Shown here piece after piece: positions 59,630 to 64,000 of a stretch of 64,000 nucleotides of DNA. Positions within the stretch are counted from its first letter, which is position 1. Each line of letters opens with the position of its first letter. The notes under the pieces are model-generated. The model saw nothing but the letters and a program-made list of their open reading frames with translations, was not told the DNA's origin and made no database searches. Location: assembly GCA_052038485.1 (NCBI GenBank), contig JBQGCL010000066.1, positions 9,422-73,421 of the forward strand, read 5' to 3'. Source of the DNA: JACVRW01 sp052038485. GTDB lineage: Bacteria > Actinomycetota > Thermoleophilia > Solirubrobacterales > Thermoleophilaceae. The translations under genes were made by a program, and so were the position numbers.

Positions 59630-60739
59630 TTGCGACGACTTCGCATCGAGATCGATCGCGCAGTGCCGCTCCACGAGGGCGCGGCGCGGGGGCACAACCG
59701 CTGGCATCCGGAGCTCGAGCCGGTGGCGACGGTGGAGCCCGGTGACGAGGTCACCTTCGAGGTGCGCGACTCGCGCGATCGCCAACTCGGGCACGGGTCG
59801 GGGCACGAGGACCTGCTCGACACCCCCTCGATCGCCCATCCCCTGACCGGCCCCGTCGCCGTGGCCGGCGCCGAGCCGGGGGACCTGCTCGAGCTCGAGG
59901 TGCTCGGCTACCAGACCGACGACTTCGCCTGGACCGCGATCTGGCCCGGCTCCGGCTTCCTCGGCGACCTGTTCGACTCTCCCTTCCTGGCCCGCTGGGA
60001 GCTCGACGGCGCCCACGCGCGCTCCGAGCAGCTGCCCGGCGTGGCCGTCCCGGCCTGCGTGCACGCAGGCACGATCGGCGTCGCCCCCTCGTGGGATCTG
60101 TTCAAGCGCGCCCGCGCGCGCGAGGCCGCCGCGGGGGCGCCCAACCCGCCCACGGTCGAGCTCGCCTGGCCCCCGGCGGCCGCCGACGGCCTGCGCACCT
60201 ATCCGCCGCGCGAGAACGGCGGCAACATGGACATCCGCGACCTCGGCCCCGGCGCGCGCCTGTGGCTGCCCGTGCACGTGCCGGGCGCGCTGCTCTCGGT
60301 CGGCGACCTGCACTTCGCCCAGGGCGACGGCGAGGTCTGCATCTCGGCGATCGAGACCGGCGGCGCGGCGACGTTCCGGGTGCAGGTCCGGCGCGAGCTC
60401 CGGGAGCCGCGCGGCACCGGCTCGGAGGCGGGCGGCGCGCCCGCCTGGCGCCCAACCTTCCCCGCCTACCAAGCACCGCCGCGGCCGCCGCGGGCGATGT
60501 TCGCCACCACCGGCATCCCGCTCACGGACGCGGGCGAGCAGGGGCTGCTCGACCTCAACCTCGCCACCCGCCGCGCGCTGCTCGAGCTGCTCGGCTGGCT
60601 GACCGCCGAGCACGGCCTCTCTCGCGCGTCCGCCTACGTCCTGATGAGCGTGGCGGCGGAGCTGCGCGTCTCGGAGCTGGTCGACGCCCCCAACGCGCTC
60701 GTCTCCGCCGCCCTGCCGCTGGACGTGTTCAGCCCGTGA
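59630..60739 (+). CDS. Acetamidase/formamidase family protein
   Basis: 369 aa, FmdA/AmdA family, hydrolysing small amides to acid and ammonia. IDRAVPLHEGAARGHNRWHP, HGSGHEDLLDTPSIAHPLTG, ENGGNMDIRDLGPGARLWLP, SVGDLHFAQGDGEVCISAIE match the family's metal-binding beta structure. TTG start, no SD or clear -10; 115-nt gap after the dehydrogenase shows no hairpin I can support. The last 11 nt overlap the convergent CocE-like gene. Confidence 0.92.
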   Translation: MRRLRIEIDRAVPLHEGAARGHNRWHPELEPVATVEPGDEVTFEVRDSRDRQLGHGSGHEDLLDTPSIAHPLTGPVAVAGAEPGDLLELEVLGYQTDDFAWTAIWPGSGFLGDLFDSPFLARWELDGAHARSEQLPGVAVPACVHAGTIGVAPSWDLFKRARAREAAAGAPNPPTVELAWPPAAADGLRTYPPRENGGNMDIRDLGPGARLWLPVHVPGALLSVGDLHFAQGDGEVCISAIETGGAATFRVQVRRELREPRGTGSEAGGAPAWRPTFPAYQAPPRPPRAMFATTGIPLTDAGEQGLLDLNLATRRALLELLGWLTAEHGLSRASAYVLMSVAAELRVSELVDAPNALVSAALPLDVFSP

Positions 60740-62234
60740 TCGGCAGCGACACCTCGATCCGCCCGAAGCTGACCGCACCCGCAGAGCGCTGCGCCGTGTA
60801 GAGCGTCGTCGCCGGCGTGATCTGGAGCTTGTAGCTCGAGCCCGCCACCGCCTCGGCGGCGATCGCCTCCAGCGGCCGCTCGATCGTGTGGGTGAGCCCG
60901 TCGAGCGTGACCGGGATCGGGGTCGCCTGGTTGCCGACGACATGACCCGCGCCGTCCACGATCTGCGCGTAGACGTGCGTCTTCGCCGGCAGCGCGGTGC
61001 CGCTGTAGGTGAGCTTGAGCGTCGGCTCCCCGACCAGGTGGGCCGGTTCGCTCGCCGCCGGCAGCGCCACCTCGACCGCGTTGACCGCGGGCGTCGCGAA
61101 GATCAGCCCGCCGGACGGGCTGACCGGTGCGATCGGCAGCGTCTTCTGGCCGGTGATCGCGGTCAGGGAGCCCTTGCGCGCGAGCGGGTAGTCGGCCGCC
61201 GAGCGCCACTTGGCGTCGTCGGCCAGCCACTCGAAGCGGGGGCCGGTCTGGACCGCCGTGTTGCGCTTGAGGTAGCGGTTCAGCCAGGTGATCACGGCGT
61301 TCTCGACGTGGCCGGCCTCGCCGCTGCCGGTCAGGCAGACGCCGTGGCCGCCGCAGAACCAGACCATCTTCACCGGCACTCCGCGGCTGCGCAGCGACGC
61401 GTAGTTGCGGATCGCCTCCTTGAGCGTGAACAGCGTGTCGGCGGTGCCCTGCGTGATCAGCGTCGGGATCTTCACCTTCGAGAGCAGCAAGTCGGGCCCG
61501 TGGGCGGCAAACCAGGCCTGGTCGGCCGGCGCCATCGAGCCGTTGGCGATGCCGCTCACGCAGGTGTTGAACACGTGCGGGTCGAGCCGCATCAGCTGGA
61601 GCCCGTCGGGGTTCATCAGCCCGCCCGGGACCAGCGAGCCCTCGAGGCCCGCGCCGCAGAGGATGCTGCCCCAGCCGAACTTGAGCGCGCCGTCCTTGTT
61701 GAGGCTCGTCACCAGCGAGTTCCACGAGATGTTCGGCGTGATCACGTCCACGCGCGCGTCGCGCGCCGCCGTGACCCACTGGATCCCGCCGCCGTAGGAG
61801 CTGCCGTTCATGCCGACGCGCGGGTCGCCCGCCTTGTCGAGCTGGGCCTCCGGCTGCATGGCGAGCCAGTCGATCAGGGCGGACACGTCGCGCGCCTCGT
61901 AGTCGGGGTGATCGACCATCACCGTGCCGCCCGACTTGCCGAAGCCGCGCGGGTCCCAGGTCAGCACGTTGTAGCCGGCGGCGCGCAGCGTGCCGACGCC
62001 GATGCCCCCGAACAGCTCCTCGGAGGACGAGCTGTCGTCCGTCTCCCCGGCCATGCTCCAGCCCGGCCCGACGAGCACGGTAGGTGCCTTTGCTCCGTTT
62101 GCGGGGAAGAAATGCAAGTTGATGGCCGTCTGGTCGAACGACCGCACCGTGGCGTCACGTGCCTGCGCCCCTCCCGCGAGCGCTCCCAGACCGGGGATCG
62201 CGAGCACCAGCGCAACGACGGCTCTCCCCTTCAA
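60729..62234 (-). CDS. Secreted CocE/NonD-type (X-Pro dipeptidyl-peptidase S15) hydrolase
   Basis: 501 aa from TTG 62234, preceded by GGGGAGGGG. Signal peptide 1-25 (GALAGGAQARD). Alpha/beta-hydrolase with nucleophile Ser146 in GMNGSSYGGGIQW, TWDPRGFGKSGG, and FCGGHGVCLTG carrying the His; a C-terminal jelly-roll (about 370-501) as in CocE and Xaa-Pro peptidases. Could be an esterase or a peptidase. Divergent from a TetR gene, with 52 nt between starts. Confidence 0.88.
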   Translation of the reverse strand: MKGRAVVALVLAIPGLGALAGGAQARDATVRSFDQTAINLHFFPANGAKAPTVLVGPGWSMAGETDDSSSSEELFGGIGVGTLRAAGYNVLTWDPRGFGKSGGTVMVDHPDYEARDVSALIDWLAMQPEAQLDKAGDPRVGMNGSSYGGGIQWVTAARDARVDVITPNISWNSLVTSLNKDGALKFGWGSILCGAGLEGSLVPGGLMNPDGLQLMRLDPHVFNTCVSGIANGSMAPADQAWFAAHGPDLLLSKVKIPTLITQGTADTLFTLKEAIRNYASLRSRGVPVKMVWFCGGHGVCLTGSGEAGHVENAVITWLNRYLKRNTAVQTGPRFEWLADDAKWRSAADYPLARKGSLTAITGQKTLPIAPVSPSGGLIFATPAVNAVEVALPAASEPAHLVGEPTLKLTYSGTALPAKTHVYAQIVDGAGHVVGNQATPIPVTLDGLTHTIERPLEAIAAEAVAGSSYKLQITPATTLYTAQRSAGAVSFGRIEVSLPITG

Positions 62235-62273
62235 GGCCCCTCCCCGTTGGTAAACCGCACAGTTTCCGAATAG

Positions 62274-62284
62274 TACGCTAGCGT
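62274..62284 (+). promoter_or_regulatory. TetR promoter with palindromic operator
   Basis: -10 box TACGCT (62274-62279), 7 nt before the TetR ATG, overlapped by the perfect palindrome ACGCT-AGCGT (62275-62284). Fits autorepression and, given 52 nt to the CocE-like start, control of that gene as well. Confidence 0.5.
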
Positions 62285-62286
62285 TT

Positions 62287-62955
62287 ATGAACGTGCAAGA
62301 CCGACCCGCTCCCCTATCCGACATCGTCGACGGGCCGCTCCCCTCGGGACGTCATTCCCTAACTCGCGACGCAGTACTCGCGTCGCAGCGCGGCCGGCTG
62401 CTCGACGCGATGGCCGAGGCAGTCGCCGAGCACAGCTACGGGGCGACCACGATCGCCCACGTCGTCTCGCAGGCGGGCGTGTCGCGCAAGACCTTCTACG
62501 AGCACTTCCGCGACAAGGAGCACTGCTTCCTGGCGATGTACGACACCGGCATCGCGTTCGTGGTCGGCCGACTGACCGAGGCGCTCGAGGCCGCCGAGGA
62601 CCCGCGCGAGCGGCTGATCGCGGGGCTGCGCACCTTCCTGACAGTGCTCGCCGACGAGCCCGCCTTCTGCCGCGCGATCGTGCTCGAGGTGTACGCGGTC
62701 GGGCCGGCCGGACTCGCCCGCCGCCGGGCCGTGCTCCAGGTCTTCGCCGGGCGGTACCTCGAGGTCAACCGGCAGGCGCGCGACGAGGACCCGACGATCG
62801 GGCCGCTCGCCGGCGAGGTCGCGCTCGGCGTCGTTGGCGCGATACTGGAGCTGGTGTCGACGCGCGTGGAAGAGGGACGCACGGCCGAGCTGGCCGACCT
62901 GACGGACCCGCTGGCGGACTTCGTGATCCGCAACGTGCTGCCGAACGGGTCGTGA
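62287..62955 (+). CDS. TetR-family regulator
   Basis: 222 aa. An N-terminal extension of about 30 residues precedes the HTH (RLLDAMAEAVAEHSYGATTI, VVSQAGVSRKTFYEHFRDK). Helical C-terminal domain (VALGVVGAILELVSTRVEEG). Overlaps the following acyl-CoA dehydrogenase by GTGA and diverges from the CocE-like hydrolase; probable local repressor of both, ligand unknown. Confidence 0.92.
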   Translation: MNVQDRPAPLSDIVDGPLPSGRHSLTRDAVLASQRGRLLDAMAEAVAEHSYGATTIAHVVSQAGVSRKTFYEHFRDKEHCFLAMYDTGIAFVVGRLTEALEAAEDPRERLIAGLRTFLTVLADEPAFCRAIVLEVYAVGPAGLARRRAVLQVFAGRYLEVNRQARDEDPTIGPLAGEVALGVVGAILELVSTRVEEGRTAELADLTDPLADFVIRNVLPNGS

Positions 62956-64000
62956 CGCTCGCCGAGAAGGGCTTGCCGGCCGCGGCGCCAAGGCGCCCGC
63001 TGCCGCCCTTCACGGACGAGCACGAGCAGCTGCGCGAGACCATCCGGCGCTTCGTCGCCAAGGAGCTCCGCCCCCACGTCGCCGAGTGGGAGGACGCCGA
63101 GTGGTTCCCCAACGAGGTGTTCACGCGCATGGCCGAGCTGGGCTACCTCGGCCTCAAGTACCCCGAGCAGTACGGCGGCCAGGGCGGCGACTACGTCCAC
63201 GACGCCGTGCTCGTCGAGGAGCTCACCGGCGCCGGGTCGGGTGGGCTGTCGGCCGGGATCGGGGCGCACATCGGGATCGCCACGCCACCGATCTGGAAGT
63301 TCGGGACCGAGGACCAGAAGCAGCGCTTCCTCGCCCCGGCGATCCGAGGCGAGCGGATCGCCGCGCTCGGAATCACCGAGCCGGGCGCGGGCTCGGACGT
63401 GGCCGGCATCCGCACGTTCGCGCGCAAGGTCGACGGCGGCTATGTCGTCAACGGCTCGAAGACGTTCATCACCAACGGGGTGCGCGCGGACTTCGTCGTG
63501 ACCGCCGTGAAGACGACCGAGGAGGGCGGCCACCAGGGGCTGTCGTTCCTCGTGCTCGAGAAGGAGATGGACGGCTACTCGGTGTCGAAGAAGCTGGAGA
63601 AGCTCGGCTGGCGCGCCTCGGACACGGCCGAGCTTGCCTTCGACGACGTGTTCGTCCCCGACGAGAACCTGCTCGGCGAGGAGAACAAGGGCTTCTACCT
63701 GATCATGGCCAACTTCCAGTGGGAGCGGCTGGTGATGGCGCTGGGGGCCGTCGGCTCGATGGGCCGCATGGTCGAGCGCAGCGTGGCCTACGCGAACGAG
63801 CGCACGGCGTTCGGCAAGCCGATCGGGAAGAAGCAGGCGATCCGCCACAAGGTCGCCGAGATGGCGATCAAGCACGAGGCGTCACGGTCCCTCACCTACC
63901 ACGCGCTGCGCCTGTTCGCGGCCGGTGAGAACGCGATCCGCGAGGTAACCGAGGCGAAGCTGCTCACCCAGCGGGCGGCCTACGAGGTCGCCGACGACGC
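62952..64000 (+). CDS. Acyl-CoA dehydrogenase, 3' end cut by window edge
   Basis: 349 codons visible. A paralogue of the 58.3-kb enzyme (same order of motifs: FTDEHEQLRETIRRFVAKEL, YPEQYGGQGGDYVHDAVLVE, ITEPGAGSDVAGIRTFARKV, RTAFGKPIGKKQAIRHKVAE), but with clear divergence. The Glu of FQWERLVMALG is at the isovaleryl/long-chain position, as in the paralogue. GTG start coupled to TetR by GTGA. The C-terminal motif lies beyond the window. Confidence 0.94.
   Translation, partial: MTLAEKGLPAAAPRRPLPPFTDEHEQLRETIRRFVAKELRPHVAEWEDAEWFPNEVFTRMAELGYLGLKYPEQYGGQGGDYVHDAVLVEELTGAGSGGLSAGIGAHIGIATPPIWKFGTEDQKQRFLAPAIRGERIAALGITEPGAGSDVAGIRTFARKVDGGYVVNGSKTFITNGVRADFVVTAVKTTEEGGHQGLSFLVLEKEMDGYSVSKKLEKLGWRASDTAELAFDDVFVPDENLLGEENKGFYLIMANFQWERLVMALGAVGSMGRMVERSVAYANERTAFGKPIGKKQAIRHKVAEMAIKHEASRSLTYHALRLFAAGENAIREVTEAKLLTQRAAYEVADD

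Overview
This window comes from a very GC-rich actinobacterial chromosome. The protein set (PimA-like glycosyltransferase, FprA ferredoxin reductase, YPMxK-type HemQ, DUF2804, AbiEi/DUF559 proteins, many TetR regulators and acyl-CoA enzymes) fits the Thermoleophilia (Solirubrobacterales relatives) best; this is inferred from protein character, not from a marker gene. I see no rRNA, tRNA, CRISPR array, insertion sequence or prophage. It reads as ordinary chromosome, very tightly packed: no gene-free stretch exceeds 300 nt, and the longest clear one is 198 nt (53293-53490).

Layout. 1-16 kb: ammonium transporter (cut by the edge), cobalamin-dependent methionine synthase, a secreted subtilase, a PimA-like glycosyltransferase fused to a flippase-like membrane domain, HemQ, FprA, an RDD membrane protein, a Ppx/GppA phosphatase with its transporter, and a FAH-family hydrolase. 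16-26 kb: ABC1 kinase with an AlkA-type glycosylase, then a degradative island holding a haloalkane-dehalogenase-like hydrolase with its TetR, two sulfatases, a secreted partner protein and a cytochrome P450. 25.6-26.6 kb: an Fe-S trafficking module (A-type carrier, BolA, monothiol glutaredoxin). 26.8-28.5 kb: an ECF sigma/anti-sigma pair and a secreted target gene sharing one promoter sequence. 28.6-33.2 kb: small redox/epimerase operon, DegV, AI-2E-type permease, second flippase-like protein. 33.2-36.5 kb: a run of small membrane proteins (DUF3618, holin-like, two mini-proteins) behind a TetR and a nitrilase, divergent from DUF2804 and a glycosidase lipoprotein. 37.5-43.5 kb: a frameshifted AbiEi/DUF559 gene, CapA-like protein, class III alcohol dehydrogenase, MerR regulator, an alpha-methylacyl-CoA-racemase-like enzyme and a BKACE enzyme. 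43.5-51 kb: one long overlapping minus-strand run (enoyl-CoA hydratase, arginase-like, acyl-CoA carboxylase beta, Tat amine oxidase, DUF1254, YdeI-like). 51-58 kb: universal stress protein, degenerate HD-GYP sensor, GH13 enzyme, flavin oxidoreductase, ATL DNA-repair protein, flavoprotein disulfide reductase. 58-64 kb: two acyl-CoA dehydrogenases flanking an amidase, a CocE/NonD hydrolase and a TetR.

Themes. Acyl-CoA and xenobiotic catabolism dominates. Regulation is compact: many genes have a TAnnnT box 6-11 nt before the start codon and no Shine-Dalgarno, implying leaderless mRNAs; operon genes overlap by ATGA, GTGA or TGATG; ten of eleven convergent pairs overlap, four of them sharing one CTAG that serves as TAG stop on both strands. 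The best leads for new biology are the ECF regulon with matched leaderless promoters and a seven-codon upstream ORF, the overlapping hairpins at the metH start, and a 24-bp operator shared by an acyl-CoA carboxylase and an acyl-CoA dehydrogenase 9 kb apart.
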